NCBI RefSeq assembly: GCF_000430585.1
Contig: NZ_AUMH01000011.1
Location: 1 to 64,000, forward strand
Source of the DNA: Alicyclobacillus herbarius DSM 13609
Lineage (GTDB): Bacteria; Bacillota; Bacilli; Alicyclobacillales; Alicyclobacillaceae
Reading direction: 5' to 3'
DNA: 64,000 nt
Shown here: positions 25,538-34,084 of the stretch, in pieces
Position numbering within the stretch: the first letter of the stretch is position 1
Layout: each line of letters starts with the position of its first letter
Position numbers and translations under genes: made by a program
The notes under the pieces: model-generated
Told to the model about the DNA's origin: nothing
Database searches by the model: none
Seen by the model: only the letters and a program-made list of their open reading frames with translations

Positions 25538-26836
25538 CTATACCCGCGCGTGCACGGGCTCAAGGTCGGCCAATTCCGCCAAGTGAATCAAGGTTCCGCG
25601 CAGCCCCTGCCGCCAGATTTCTGGCTCATCAAACTTCATCGGCTTCGAGTTCGCCTCAAAAAACCACAGACGAGCTTCCTGGTCAATTCCGATGTCCATC
25701 GACATCTCCCCGAGCTGCTCCCGATAGTGTCGATCAATCGCGCGCGCACAAGCGACCGCCATATGCTCCAACGAGCGCTTGACCTCGCCCCCCCGAGGCC
25801 CAAAGTGATGCCGCAGGACTAAATCCGCGGCCGCAATCGAACCCCCGTTGGGAACATGCGTCGTAATCACTCCGTCTCCCGCCACGCGCACCCCGACACC
25901 AACCACTCGCCACATGCCGCGGTGTTTCTGCAGGAGTACACGAAAATCACACGGATGCCCCTCCCACTTGAGCAGTTCTTTGGCCGCCTGCATCACATAT
26001 GCCCCGCCAGTCCGCTCCCGTTCCATGATGCGCAATACCTCTGCTAAGTCCGATGCCACGGTGGTGCGGGTTCGCCCCTTCTTTAACACCTGCAGGCGAT
26101 AGCCCTCCCCTTGGCGCTCAATGCGCATGATGCCATGCCCCATACTGCCGCCTGCGGGTTTCAAATAAACCGCCTGATACCGTTGGAGCATGCGGTCTAG
26201 GGTCATTGCGTCGATAGAGAAGGCCGATTCGGGCAAGTGGCGCGACAAAGCCGATCCGGACAGGACGCGATAAAGCACCGCTTTGTCAAAGTACTCTGGA
26301 TTGAACATGGGAATCCCATATTCTTTCAGAGTTCGTCGCGCGTTCGCCGCCATCTCGGTCTTCTCCAGGTGCCGCAGCGGAATTCGATTGTAAACCGCCT
26401 GCGGGCGCGGGCAAGGAAGCGGACGCCATACCCCCGGTCGGATGCGCACAAACCCCGTCCACACCTCATTGTCATTTACCTGGTCGTCCGGCAATACATA
26501 GACGAACTGCCCTTGCCGCCTCCCCATGCGGATGAGGTCCCGGAAGTGCGACCGATTGCCGACAAACTTCCCGTCCCGCCCACCGGCGAGAATGGCGAAG
26601 ACCGGTCCGACCCGCGCCACCCCGTCCGGGGCCCGACGCCAGTCTAAAGGCGTCCGGAAGACCGTCCGCGCGTTCTCAACCGATTCATAACAAGGAAGCA
26701 ACAGGTTCGACACCCTCACCTGCGCAGGCACCGCAGTACTGGTGTCTGGACGGTTTCTGCCGTTTTCTGGCCAGACCACGGCCATTTCCAACTTGCCGCC
26801 CTTCTCCAGCCAAACCAATTGAAGGGCTCTACGCAT
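25538..26836 (-). CDS. YheC/YheD-family ATP-grasp ligase (copy 1)
   Basis: A 432-residue protein of the YheC/YheD family, which in Bacillus is described as endospore-coat associated. The N-terminal half has the family's beta-rich lead (LLPCYESVENARTVFRTPLD, AILAGGRDGKFVGNRSHFRD). The ATP-grasp half shows QAVYNRIPLRHLE, YLKPAGGSMGHGIMRIERQG, a lysine/glycine loop region, YVMQAAKELLKWEGHPCDFR and the metal-binding end MSMDIGIDQEARLWFFEANS followed by KP. All visible catalytic features are intact. ATG 26836 has GGAGGTGAGGGT before it and lies 11 bp after the amidoligase stop. Last gene of the four-gene cluster; the predicted reaction is ATP-dependent peptide or amide bond formation. Confidence 0.85.
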   Translation of the reverse strand: MRRALQLVWLEKGGKLEMAVVWPENGRNRPDTSTAVPAQVRVSNLLLPCYESVENARTVFRTPLDWRRAPDGVARVGPVFAILAGGRDGKFVGNRSHFRDLIRMGRRQGQFVYVLPDDQVNDNEVWTGFVRIRPGVWRPLPCPRPQAVYNRIPLRHLEKTEMAANARRTLKEYGIPMFNPEYFDKAVLYRVLSGSALSRHLPESAFSIDAMTLDRMLQRYQAVYLKPAGGSMGHGIMRIERQGEGYRLQVLKKGRTRTTVASDLAEVLRIMERERTGGAYVMQAAKELLKWEGHPCDFRVLLQKHRGMWRVVGVGVRVAGDGVITTHVPNGGSIAAADLVLRHHFGPRGGEVKRSLEHMAVACARAIDRHYREQLGEMSMDIGIDQEARLWFFEANSKPMKFDEPEIWRQGLRGTLIHLAELADLEPVHARV

Positions 26837-26847
26837 ACCCTCACCTC

Positions 26848-28329
26848 CTATCCCCGAACCGGGTGGGATGCGACGAGCGACTGCGACCGACGCACGGTTT
26901 TTCGGCGCCCAGTTTCCACTTTGGCCAGCGGAATGTCCCAGACGACCCGCACATCCACCGTTTCATCCCACGTTCGCCCCTGTTCAATCATCTCAACCAA
27001 TGGCATGATGTAATCTCGGAAGCGTTCAAACACAGCAAGTCCGCCTAGATTCCCCAGATTCCGCAACGCGATCGGGCGTAAAGCAGCCTGATCCGCACGG
27101 TAAAATGCGGTCTGCAGGTGAATGTCATACAGGTCGACCACGGGTAAGTCGCGGTGATGGGCCGCCAGCACGCACGCCAGACACATCGCCGCCGTGGCGA
27201 CATCCCTATCCACCAGAAAACTGGATGGTGTACGGTATTCGAACCCCCAGCTCTTGTGCCTGACGTCGCCGAGAAACCCATATCGAGGTCGACGCAGCAC
27301 GGCAGTCTCTGGGTTTTCCACCAGCATCAACGGCAAGCCGAGATAATTGTCCAGTACCCGCACGAAGTGACCAGTCAGCGGCACGTTGGAGAAGTGGATA
27401 TGCCCGCCGGTACAAAAGGGCCGAAACGGCATACTGCCGGCGCGCCACTGTACCCCCCTGCGGTTTATCGTCAGTGCAGCCTCCGTCATCAGGTCACGCA
27501 GACGGTTGACCACGACCAGTGGATTCGTATCCGGTTCTGGACGCAGTTCCAGCAGCGGAAGCCGGCGACCGTCCATATGAATACTGCGGTCGTCACAGCC
27601 AATGGGCCCGCGACGTCCGAAGTACTTGCTCGCCAACACCATCTTGCCTGCAGAGTTGCGCAACATCAGTTCCAAGTCGGTGCCGAGTAACACACCACTG
27701 TATACCTCTGGTGCACGCGTTTCCTCTGCGATGTAATCGGTCACGGCCTTTTCGAACAACTCCAGCATCCGGCCTGTAAGGACCGGGTTGGGCGTGATAT
27801 CCAGAACCGCCAGCAGCCCTTTGCCTGTCTGTCCAATGCTGACCAGGCCAAAGTCCAGGCCCAACGCATGCACGGCGCGCATGGCGAGTCGGACCGCCCG
27901 GCGCGTGAGTCGGTCCTCATCGGGCGACACTTCCACAAAATTTTCTTGAATGCGTTGAATTCGTTCATTGATCCAGGCGGATCCCGCATCACTTCGAAAA
28001 CAAGCTAATGGGGTTAAGTGAAAGACGGGAATGCGAAACTGCCGCTGAAACCGTTCTTCCTCCTCGCCGCGGGTCCGATCCCGGGCTGCTCGAATCCCTA
28101 CCCGCCTCAGGAAACGCCCCATGGCAACCCTGGAACGAGTGCGAGCAACCGCACGGGCGGAGTTGAGGATACGACCCTGTGGGGGATCGCTCTCGCGCGT
28201 TGGCCCCCAGCGTAGCACGACATCCTTGGTGCCAACCGCGCTGGCGGATGAGTATGCCTGCAAGGCGCTTACCCGCCGCAGCAGCCTTTTGGCGGAAGGC
28301 TGCCCCGCATGCAATAAATAGCAAGCCAT
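26848..28329 (-). CDS. Amidoligase (COOH-NH2 ligase type 2-like) with ATP-grasp-like N-terminal region
   Basis: A 493-residue protein with two parts. Residues 1-210 resemble a shortened ATP-grasp: VVLRWGPTRESDPPQGRILN, RVAMGRFLRRVGIRAARDRT and an end segment AVHALGLDFGLVSIGQTG with LLAVLDITPNPVL, where the usual E-x-N reads D-x-T. Residues 215-493 carry glutamine-synthetase-fold amidoligase motifs: GVLLGTDLELMLRN, GCDDRSIHMDGRRLPLLELR, FCTGGHIHFSNVPLTGH and KSWGFEYRTPSSFL. Amidoligases of this type occur with YheCD ATP-grasps and are predicted to join amino acids or peptides. ATG 28329 follows AAAGGGGAAATCGCGC; an earlier frame start lacks a site. It sits between two ATP-grasp genes with gaps of 29 and 11 bp. 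Confidence 0.7.
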   Translation of the reverse strand: MACYLLHAGQPSAKRLLRRVSALQAYSSASAVGTKDVVLRWGPTRESDPPQGRILNSARAVARTRSRVAMGRFLRRVGIRAARDRTRGEEEERFQRQFRIPVFHLTPLACFRSDAGSAWINERIQRIQENFVEVSPDEDRLTRRAVRLAMRAVHALGLDFGLVSIGQTGKGLLAVLDITPNPVLTGRMLELFEKAVTDYIAEETRAPEVYSGVLLGTDLELMLRNSAGKMVLASKYFGRRGPIGCDDRSIHMDGRRLPLLELRPEPDTNPLVVVNRLRDLMTEAALTINRRGVQWRAGSMPFRPFCTGGHIHFSNVPLTGHFVRVLDNYLGLPLMLVENPETAVLRRPRYGFLGDVRHKSWGFEYRTPSSFLVDRDVATAAMCLACVLAAHHRDLPVVDLYDIHLQTAFYRADQAALRPIALRNLGNLGGLAVFERFRDYIMPLVEMIEQGRTWDETVDVRVVWDIPLAKVETGRRKTVRRSQSLVASHPVRG

Positions 28330-28358
28330 GCGCGATTTCCCCTTTCCGCGACGTACGT

Positions 28359-29738
28359 CTAGATCTGCTCCGCCAGATGGATGGCATACTGAATGGGCCG
28401 GATGAACGCCAATTCGGTCAAGTCCTGGCGCCCTTTCGCCGATTCGGGCGTTTTCCACGGTTTCGAGTTGACCTCAATGACCCAAATCCGCCCTTCCTGA
28501 TCAACTCCGATGTCAATCCCGAGTTCGGCAAACGATTTCCCGGCGCCTTTCTCGACCACATCGACAACTTCCCGCGCCGCTCGGCGAATTTTTCGTAAGA
28601 TGGGCGTCGGCGCGAGCTCTTTGCCCGCGATGGCGCGTATGACTTCGGGCACCGGTTGCGCCTCACCGCCGCTGCTTAGGTTTGACGTGATTTCTCCCGA
28701 CTTGGCCACCCGCGCAAACATCTTGGTCCGACGCCACTGTCCGCTGCCGTCGCGCTGCATCAAAATGCGAATGTCAAACGGCCGGTTATGCACAGTGGCG
28801 AGCAGGATCCCTTGTTGGAGAAGATACGGGCGGGAGCATAGGCGAGACTTTAACCGTTCCACCACTTCCTCCGCACTGGGCGCAAAGGCGGCCTGTGCAG
28901 GCGCGTGTTTGCGCCGCACGGTCCACTGATAACCCTCCGCCGTACGCTCCACGCGGACTACACCCAAACCCAGGCTGCCATGCACCGGTTTGAGGTATGT
29001 CAGCGGATAGCGGCTGATAAATCCTGCAGCCGCTGCCGTCGTCGTGTACCGAGTCGTCGCAGGCAGCCAGCCACGGGTGCGCGAATTGGCCATCAACCAC
29101 TCGTGGACCTGCCATTTATCGAAAAATCCATCGTTGAAAATGCGGTCTCCATAGACCTTAGACAGTTCCTTGCGGACTTTTGCCCCGCCGGCGCGGCGCT
29201 CTACCCTGCGTGAGACGACCTGGTCGTAGATCACGTCGGGCAGTGGCAGCTGGTGCGGGCTCCAGCTGTTCCCGTCGTGGACGTATCCGCGCACTCGCCG
29301 CTCTTCCAAGTCAACGTCGGAGGCGCCGAAGAGGTAGCACAACGCGCCGGCCTCACGTGCAGCGGCCGCCAATTTTTCGAGACCTAGCAGTTGCTGGGTC
29401 ACCTTCAGACTCTGCCTGCGCTCATCCCAACGCGGGTTGCATAAGATACCTACCAGCGGCCCGATGCGCAGCTTTCCATTGATAAAGAAAGCAGTCAACT
29501 CGGCCCGCAGGTCGAAGATGCCGAGCTCGCGGGCAAGTTTACTGCTCATCCGGATGGTGTCGGCTGGTACTGTGGCATCCACACCCAGTGGTACACGAAA
29601 AGTCCTTCCCGCACAAACCAGATCGCAGGACATGGAGGTTTCCGATGGCGTAAGCGTTCGGAAGACCCGGGGATGGAGCCGTAGCGATGAATACGGATCT
29701 GGAAACCACTCTAGTTTCATGCGTCGATCCGTGTCCAT
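28359..29738 (-). CDS. YheC/YheD-family ATP-grasp ligase (copy 2)
   Basis: A 459-residue YheC/YheD protein. The N-terminal region (LTPSETSMSCDLVCAGRTFR, VPLGVDATVPADTIRMSSKL, LRIGPLVGILCNPRWDERRQ) is a small beta domain seen in this family. The ATP-grasp part shows LPLPDVIYDQVVSRR, YLKPVHGSLGLGVVRVERTA, PYLLQQGILLATVHNRPFDI and an intact metal site ELGIDIGVDQEGRIWVIEVN followed by SKPWK. ATG 29738 is preferred because AAAGGAGAGGGCC precedes it; the longer frame to 29831 runs into the upstream gene. It begins 19 bp after the stop of copy 3. The three copies differ strongly, so they are probably not redundant. Confidence 0.85.
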   Translation of the reverse strand: MDTDRRMKLEWFPDPYSSLRLHPRVFRTLTPSETSMSCDLVCAGRTFRVPLGVDATVPADTIRMSSKLARELGIFDLRAELTAFFINGKLRIGPLVGILCNPRWDERRQSLKVTQQLLGLEKLAAAAREAGALCYLFGASDVDLEERRVRGYVHDGNSWSPHQLPLPDVIYDQVVSRRVERRAGGAKVRKELSKVYGDRIFNDGFFDKWQVHEWLMANSRTRGWLPATTRYTTTAAAAGFISRYPLTYLKPVHGSLGLGVVRVERTAEGYQWTVRRKHAPAQAAFAPSAEEVVERLKSRLCSRPYLLQQGILLATVHNRPFDIRILMQRDGSGQWRRTKMFARVAKSGEITSNLSSGGEAQPVPEVIRAIAGKELAPTPILRKIRRAAREVVDVVEKGAGKSFAELGIDIGVDQEGRIWVIEVNSKPWKTPESAKGRQDLTELAFIRPIQYAIHLAEQI

Positions 29739-29757
29739 TCGGCCCTCTCCTTTCCGG

Positions 29758-31116
29758 TCATGTCTCGTCACGAAACCCAGCCGCGTTGATAGCATATTCG
29801 AGCCAGTTTCGTAATGACATCTCCCGGACATCCGTCCCCAACAATCTCAGCATCCGCCTACCCGGTGTCGGATTCACCTCGAGCACAAAGACCTCGCATT
29901 CTTTGGACAAGGCCAGGTCAACCCCAAGTTCCGCAAACGGCCCGTAGTGGTGGTAGAGGTGTTCGGCGACGCCAAGCGCGATTTCATCCAATCGGTTCAA
30001 CAGCTGTTCGGGTTGGGACCACCCCAGTTCTCGAAGCGCCGATTCGGCGTTCTCTGGACGCCCTCCGGTGTGCAGGTTGGTCGTCACCGCGTACGGCCTC
30101 CCAATGCGCGCTACCCGCGCGGTCACACAAGGCGTCGGGGTAAACTGAACCAGCCAACGAAAATCTACAGGTTGTCCGTTCGGAAACCGGAAAACAGGAA
30201 TCGTTTGCTGGACAATACATGGCGTGATGCGGCGCGCCATCCAAAAGTTCGACAATGCGTCGACACTCGAGAAGCGCCGCCGGACCACGCTCAAGACCTC
30301 CTTGTTGGCCACCGTCCGTCGCTTGTGAAAGACGGTTTCCCAGACGTCTGATTGCTGACATAATCGAAACACAGACGCACCCCGGGCGCGCCGGGTCGGC
30401 TTGACGTAGACGTCCTTCAAATCAGCCGCCGCGCAAACGAGGTCTCGAACTGCGCGCGCGTAGCGGGTCGTAGGCAAATGCGCAGCGAAGCGCGGCTGGG
30501 CCGATAGTTCCTTATAGACAAACCACTTGTCCCCATATTCGGAAGGCAACGTGTGTACCCGTCCCGATTGTCCCATACCGGAAAGCTCGCGATGTGCGGT
30601 CGACTGTGCCTCAGCAAAACTGGCAGCCCGACGCAGAATCACGTCCGGCATCGGGACAGGCTGTTCCCGCCAGGTGTCAAGTTCCGGGTGATATCGCCAT
30701 CCCAACCCCGACCGCAGAAACCCAGGGGTCAAAATGACCACATCCACCGCACAATCGGCGCCTAGCTTGGCGAGATCGCGAAACAACCGTGTCTGCGAGT
30801 CAAACGGCAATCGGCCGTGGCTCAGCCGAGTGTAGATCCCGAGACATGGCCCCAGCCGCCACCCGTTCTCTTCCACTTTTCCATGCAGGTATAGATTGGC
30901 CGGCAGGCAGAGCTGCCGGCTGACGCTGGGACTGAAGCGGACCACGTTCACGCCTGTAGATTCTCGAGAAAAGGCGACCGGATGGATCGGCGTGCCTTCG
31001 GGCGGCGTCACAGCGATGGTGCGATCCCCGTATCGGATCGTGTGCGGCGGAGTTTCTCCCTCCCAATCCATACGTTCACCGGTTAATCGTGGATCGGTTA
31101 TCACGCGCAGCAGCAA
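29758..31116 (-). CDS. YheC/YheD-family ATP-grasp ligase (copy 3)
   Basis: About 452 residues. The N-terminal domain aligns by eye with copy 2 (GDRTIAVTPPEGTPIHPVAF, NGWRLGPCLGIYTRLSHGRL). The ATP-grasp part shows VPMPDVILRRAASF, DVYVKPTRRARGASVFRLCQ, PCIVQQTIPVFRFPNGQPVD and the end AELGVDLALSKECEVFVLEV followed by NPTPGRR, with Pro-Thr-Pro instead of Ser-Lys-Pro. The frame is open to 31221, but that part overlaps the cotE 3' end and its terminator. TTG 31116, nine bases after AAGGAG, is therefore preferred; GTG/ATG codons slightly further in are alternatives. First gene of the cluster; a promoter should lie between the terminator and this start but was not found. Confidence 0.8.
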   Translation of the reverse strand: MLLRVITDPRLTGERMDWEGETPPHTIRYGDRTIAVTPPEGTPIHPVAFSRESTGVNVVRFSPSVSRQLCLPANLYLHGKVEENGWRLGPCLGIYTRLSHGRLPFDSQTRLFRDLAKLGADCAVDVVILTPGFLRSGLGWRYHPELDTWREQPVPMPDVILRRAASFAEAQSTAHRELSGMGQSGRVHTLPSEYGDKWFVYKELSAQPRFAAHLPTTRYARAVRDLVCAAADLKDVYVKPTRRARGASVFRLCQQSDVWETVFHKRRTVANKEVLSVVRRRFSSVDALSNFWMARRITPCIVQQTIPVFRFPNGQPVDFRWLVQFTPTPCVTARVARIGRPYAVTTNLHTGGRPENAESALRELGWSQPEQLLNRLDEIALGVAEHLYHHYGPFAELGVDLALSKECEVFVLEVNPTPGRRMLRLLGTDVREMSLRNWLEYAINAAGFRDET

Positions 31117-31148
31117 TCGTACTCGCTCCTTCAGTCCGCATGGCCCGA

Positions 31149-31173
31149 GAAAAAAGGGGCGTTCCCACGCCCC
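31149..31173 (-). terminator. Terminator of cotE
   Basis: Minus strand GGGGCG, loop TGGGAA, CGCCCC, then TTTTTT, 23 bp after the cotE stop. It insulates cotE from the ATP-grasp cluster and rules out the longest start of the next gene. Confidence 0.85.
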
Positions 31174-31195
31174 GACGGCCATATTGTTCCATCCG

Positions 31196-31732
31196 TCAGT
31201 CCTCAATTTCCACTTCTTCAAGCACTTCGTCTTCGTCCGCGAAGTCGTCGTCCTTCTTCTTGGGGAGTTCAGCGGTCACCACGCAAAGTTTCGTCTGACC
31301 AATCAGTTCGACGCCCATTTCCTTTTCGACGCGCACAAGGATTTCCGATCCGTTCCCCGTGATGGTGGCATCCAGGCAGTTCGGATTCTGCAGAACGCGT
31401 ACCTCGACCTGTCGGCTGTCCCGCTCGCACGCCACATCCAGGTCACGCAGGGCGATTTGCTCGACGTACGATACCGTATCCTTGGCAACCGCCGTTTCCG
31501 AGTTGCCATTGTACGAATACCATACATTGATGTCGAACCGACCGTGGACCTCGACGTAGTCTCCAACCAGCTCTGCATCATAGTGGTGATTCATCACCCA
31601 GCATCCCCCGATGGTGCTGGGACGGTTGGCCGGACGCACCGTGTAGGTAGTCTGCGAATACTTGCTGCCACGCCCGCATACCGCGTTGGCGACGATCTCA
31701 CGGTAACTGAAATCTTTCGTTGAGAGTACCAT
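31196..31732 (-). CDS. cotE: Outer spore coat morphogenetic protein CotE
   Basis: A 178-residue protein matching CotE, which organises the outer coat of the Bacillus spore. Recognisable are the N-terminal FSYREIVANAVCGRGSKYSQ, the central VEVHGRFDINVWYSYNGNSE with TAVAKDTVSYVEQIAL, and the very acidic tail (KKKDDDFADEDEVLEEVEIE) involved in coat interactions in Bacillus. ATG 31732 follows AAGGAGGTTGCCGC. It is a single gene between the dipeptidase terminator and its own terminator. Its neighbour cluster of ATP-grasp ligases is of a family also linked to the spore coat. Confidence 0.95.
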   Translation of the reverse strand: MVLSTKDFSYREIVANAVCGRGSKYSQTTYTVRPANRPSTIGGCWVMNHHYDAELVGDYVEVHGRFDINVWYSYNGNSETAVAKDTVSYVEQIALRDLDVACERDSRQVEVRVLQNPNCLDATITGNGSEILVRVEKEMGVELIGQTKLCVVTAELPKKKDDDFADEDEVLEEVEIED

Positions 31733-31833
31733 GCGGCAACCTCCTTCTATTCCCGGACTGTCAGCCGATTGACGCGCCGCCCCGCCCAGGCCGGGTTAGT
31801 TCATCAGTATGCAGAGCGCCCACATGTGGTGCA

Positions 31834-31870
31834 AAAATGGGCAGTGCCCATGTCTCAGGCACTGCCCATC
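31834..31870 (-). terminator. Terminator of the dipeptidase gene
   Basis: A 12-bp perfect stem (ATGGGCAGTGCC with its complement), nine-base loop, then TTTTTG on the minus strand, about 35 bp after the gene's stop codon. Confidence 0.8.
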
Positions 31871-31905
31871 TGTAAATGATGATATCTGTCCTCCCGGTCT
31901 CGCGC

Positions 31906-32847
31906 CTAGGACAAGACCTGAAGCAAAAAACGTTCCAGATTTTCTGCCATCAGCTTCCGGGTCAATGCTTCCCCATAGCGCTCCCGCAGTTTGCGGGCCA
32001 ACGCCGGATAGTCGCCCATGTCCGCCAGTCCAGGTATCGGATGCGACGTGCCATCAAAGTCTGACCCAAAGCCGAGATGGTCTTCCGCCCCTAGGTTGAG
32101 CATGTAGTCCACGTGCTCCAGAACCGCATCCATACTCAGGTGTTCCCTCTCCGATACAAACGAGCCCTCAAAGGTGAGCCCTATCCACCCGTCACGTTGA
32201 ACGATTTCTCGAATCACCGCGTCGGGGAGATTGCGGGGATGCGGATGCACCTGCCGCGCGTTAGCATGTGAGGCCATGACCGGCCCGTCGGAGCAACGCA
32301 GCGCATCCGCCGTGCTCCCATCCCCCAGATGCGCGAGGTCCAGCCACATGCCGAGACGAGCCAGTTCGCGCACGAGTTCTCGCCCGCTACGCGTCAGGCC
32401 TGCGTTGCGGTCTTCCAGGCATCCGTCGGCAAACTCGTTCGCATCGTTCCAAGTCAATCCCACACCCCGGACGCCTAAACGGTGCAAAACCCGGAGAAGC
32501 GAGACCTGGCCGTGCAGGCATCCGGCTCCTTCCAGAGACAATACGGCTGCCACCTCTCCTTGCTGGTGCGCGGCCGAGAGCCCTTTCGCATCGACAACCA
32601 TGCGGACGCTGCCTGGACGGACCACATCGTGATAGAACCGGTCCAGGCAGCGCAGTACCTGTTCAAGCTGAGTGCCCGAGGAACGGCGAGGAGAGGTAAA
32701 GAGGGCAAACACCTGAGTTCGGACGTGAGCTTCCTGCATCTTCTGATAGCTTGCCATCAAAGGCGAATCTCCATAAAAAGGGTGTCTTTCTTCGTCCATG
32801 CGCCAAAGAACGTCAACATGTGCGTCAGCAATCGCTACGGGCGTCAA
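31906..32847 (-). CDS. Membrane dipeptidase (peptidase M19)
   Basis: A zinc-dependent dipeptidase of the renal dipeptidase family, about 313 residues, without a signal peptide. Metal and substrate motifs are VAIADAHVDVLWRMD (His-x-Asp), AVLSLEGAGCL (bridging Glu), WLDLAHLGDGSTADALRCSD, VMASHANARQVHPHPRNL and DHLGFGSDFDGTSHPI. TTG 32847 is preferred, 16 bp after the spoVS stop and behind GGGAG; a TTG at 32880 overlapping spoVS is an alternative. Located right behind spoVS and transcribed with it, so a role in peptide recycling during sporulation is possible but not shown. Confidence 0.88.
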   Translation of the reverse strand: MTPVAIADAHVDVLWRMDEERHPFYGDSPLMASYQKMQEAHVRTQVFALFTSPRRSSGTQLEQVLRCLDRFYHDVVRPGSVRMVVDAKGLSAAHQQGEVAAVLSLEGAGCLHGQVSLLRVLHRLGVRGVGLTWNDANEFADGCLEDRNAGLTRSGRELVRELARLGMWLDLAHLGDGSTADALRCSDGPVMASHANARQVHPHPRNLPDAVIREIVQRDGWIGLTFEGSFVSEREHLSMDAVLEHVDYMLNLGAEDHLGFGSDFDGTSHPIPGLADMGDYPALARKLRERYGEALTRKLMAENLERFLLQVLS

Positions 32848-32863
32848 TCTCTTGGTTCTCCCT

Positions 32864-33124
32864 TCACCTTGGTTCGACAATCAGCTTGATTGCCGTTCGT
32901 TCCTCCCCATCGATGACAATATCCGTGAATGCCGGTATACAGATTAAATCCACCCCACTGGGTGCCACGAACCCGCGGGCAATGGCCACCGCCTTGACCG
33001 CCTGGTTTAGTGCACCTGCCCCGATGGCCTGAATCTCGGCGGATCCACGTTCTCTCAAAACTCCTGCCAAGGCCCCTGCTACAGAATTGGGATTGGACTT
33101 GGCGGATACTTTTAATACATCCAC
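32864..33124 (-). CDS. spoVS: Stage V sporulation protein S (SpoVS)
   Basis: An 86-residue protein of the SpoVS/Alba-like fold, beginning MDVLKVSAKSNPNSVAGALA with the conserved AIGAGALNQAVKAVAIARGF. In Bacillus it affects progression through sporulation and is under sigma-H. ATG 33124 follows GAAGGAGGTC. A sigma-H-like promoter lies about 55 bp upstream. The family is extremely conserved, so identification is certain. Confidence 0.97.
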   Translation of the reverse strand: MDVLKVSAKSNPNSVAGALAGVLRERGSAEIQAIGAGALNQAVKAVAIARGFVAPSGVDLICIPAFTDIVIDGEERTAIKLIVEPR

Positions 33125-33175
33125 GCTCGGATGACCTCCTTCGGGAAAACCTCGGGACTAGGACACTATATCGAT

Positions 33176-33200
33176 ATTCACAGATTCCAGAATGATTCCT
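33176..33200 (-). promoter_or_regulatory. Sigma-H-like promoter of spoVS
   Basis: Minus strand AGGAATC (33194-33200), 11 bp, then TGTGAAT (33176-33182). This resembles the sigma-H pattern AGGAWWW-N11/12-RnnGAAT with one mismatch in the second box. It stands upstream of spoVS, a known sigma-H gene in Bacillus. Confidence 0.55.
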
Positions 33201-33257
33201 TACGACACGGAAAATCGTCACCCGTCGCAATCGTTCTCCAGTCTACAGAACGACTGT

Positions 33258-34037
33258 TCAGGATTCGAAAATGAGGATGCGCTCAATGTGGTTCGCCTTA
33301 CCCGTTTTGTCATCCAAATCAAGGAGAACCGCGCAAAATTGGCAAGGCCCGTCGGCGACGGTAAATCGCTCGGGCATGTGGGTTAACATTTTGCGTAGAA
33401 TCCGCATTCGGTCCATGCCGAGGATCCCGTTGCGGGGGCCAACCATCCCGACATCCGTAATCATGGCCGTGCCCTGCGGTAAAATCCGTTCATCGGCGGT
33501 CTGTACGTGCGTATGTGTACCCAACACCGCGGAGACCCTACCGTCCAAGTGCCACCCCATGGCCAACTTTTCGGAGGTCGTTTCGGCATGTATGTCCACG
33601 AGCACATGTCGAACCTGCGGGTGTTCCTGAAGAATTTCGTCCACTGCCCGAAATGGGCAATCCAGTTGACTCAGAAACGTCCTGCCCATGACATTGATGA
33701 GGAGAACCGGCGTCCCGTTGACCGGGCACAGCGTGAAACCACGCCCGGGGGTCCCCTTTGGATAGTTGGCCGGACGAACGATACGCGCATCGGAATCAAT
33801 GTAGTCGATGAGTTCTTTCTGATCCCACGTGTGGTTGCCCAGCGTCAGTAATTCCACACCTGCTTCATACAGCCTTTCGGCCACACGCGGCGATAAGCCG
33901 CGCCCACTGGCGCAGGCATTCTCCCCGTTGGCCACGACGAGGTCCGGGTGCCACTCGGAATAGTGCCTTGCCAGCACCGCGGCCGTAAACTCCAGTCCCG
34001 GCCGGCCCACGATGTCGCCGATAAACAATACACGCAC
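33258..34037 (-). CDS. ymdB: YmdB-type metallophosphoesterase (2',3'-cyclic nucleotide phosphodiesterase)
   Basis: A 259-residue calcineurin-like phosphoesterase. It starts MRVLFIGDIVGRPGLEFTAA with the first Asp metal ligand. Further motifs are VVANGENACASGRGL (Asn-Glu), LTLGNHTWDQKELIDYIDSD, VDIHAETTSEKLAMGWHLDG and AVLGTHTHVQTADERILPQG. In Bacillus the enzyme controls late adaptive responses including biofilm versus motility and cuts 2',3'-cyclic nucleotides. GTG 34037 follows GGGAGG by seven bases. It lies between rny and spoVS, the order seen in Bacillus, but the rny terminator separates it, so it must have its own promoter or depend on readthrough. Confidence 0.93.
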   Translation of the reverse strand: MRVLFIGDIVGRPGLEFTAAVLARHYSEWHPDLVVANGENACASGRGLSPRVAERLYEAGVELLTLGNHTWDQKELIDYIDSDARIVRPANYPKGTPGRGFTLCPVNGTPVLLINVMGRTFLSQLDCPFRAVDEILQEHPQVRHVLVDIHAETTSEKLAMGWHLDGRVSAVLGTHTHVQTADERILPQGTAMITDVGMVGPRNGILGMDRMRILRKMLTHMPERFTVADGPCQFCAVLLDLDDKTGKANHIERILIFES

Positions 34038-34084
34038 TCTACAACCTCCCTGCCGCCAACTTGCACACCTACCAGGCAAGACCG

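Noticed and set aside
26849-28458. Longer amidoligase start at 28458
   Set aside because: The extra 43 residues overlap the upstream ATP-grasp gene and have no ribosome site, whereas ATG 28329 has a good one.
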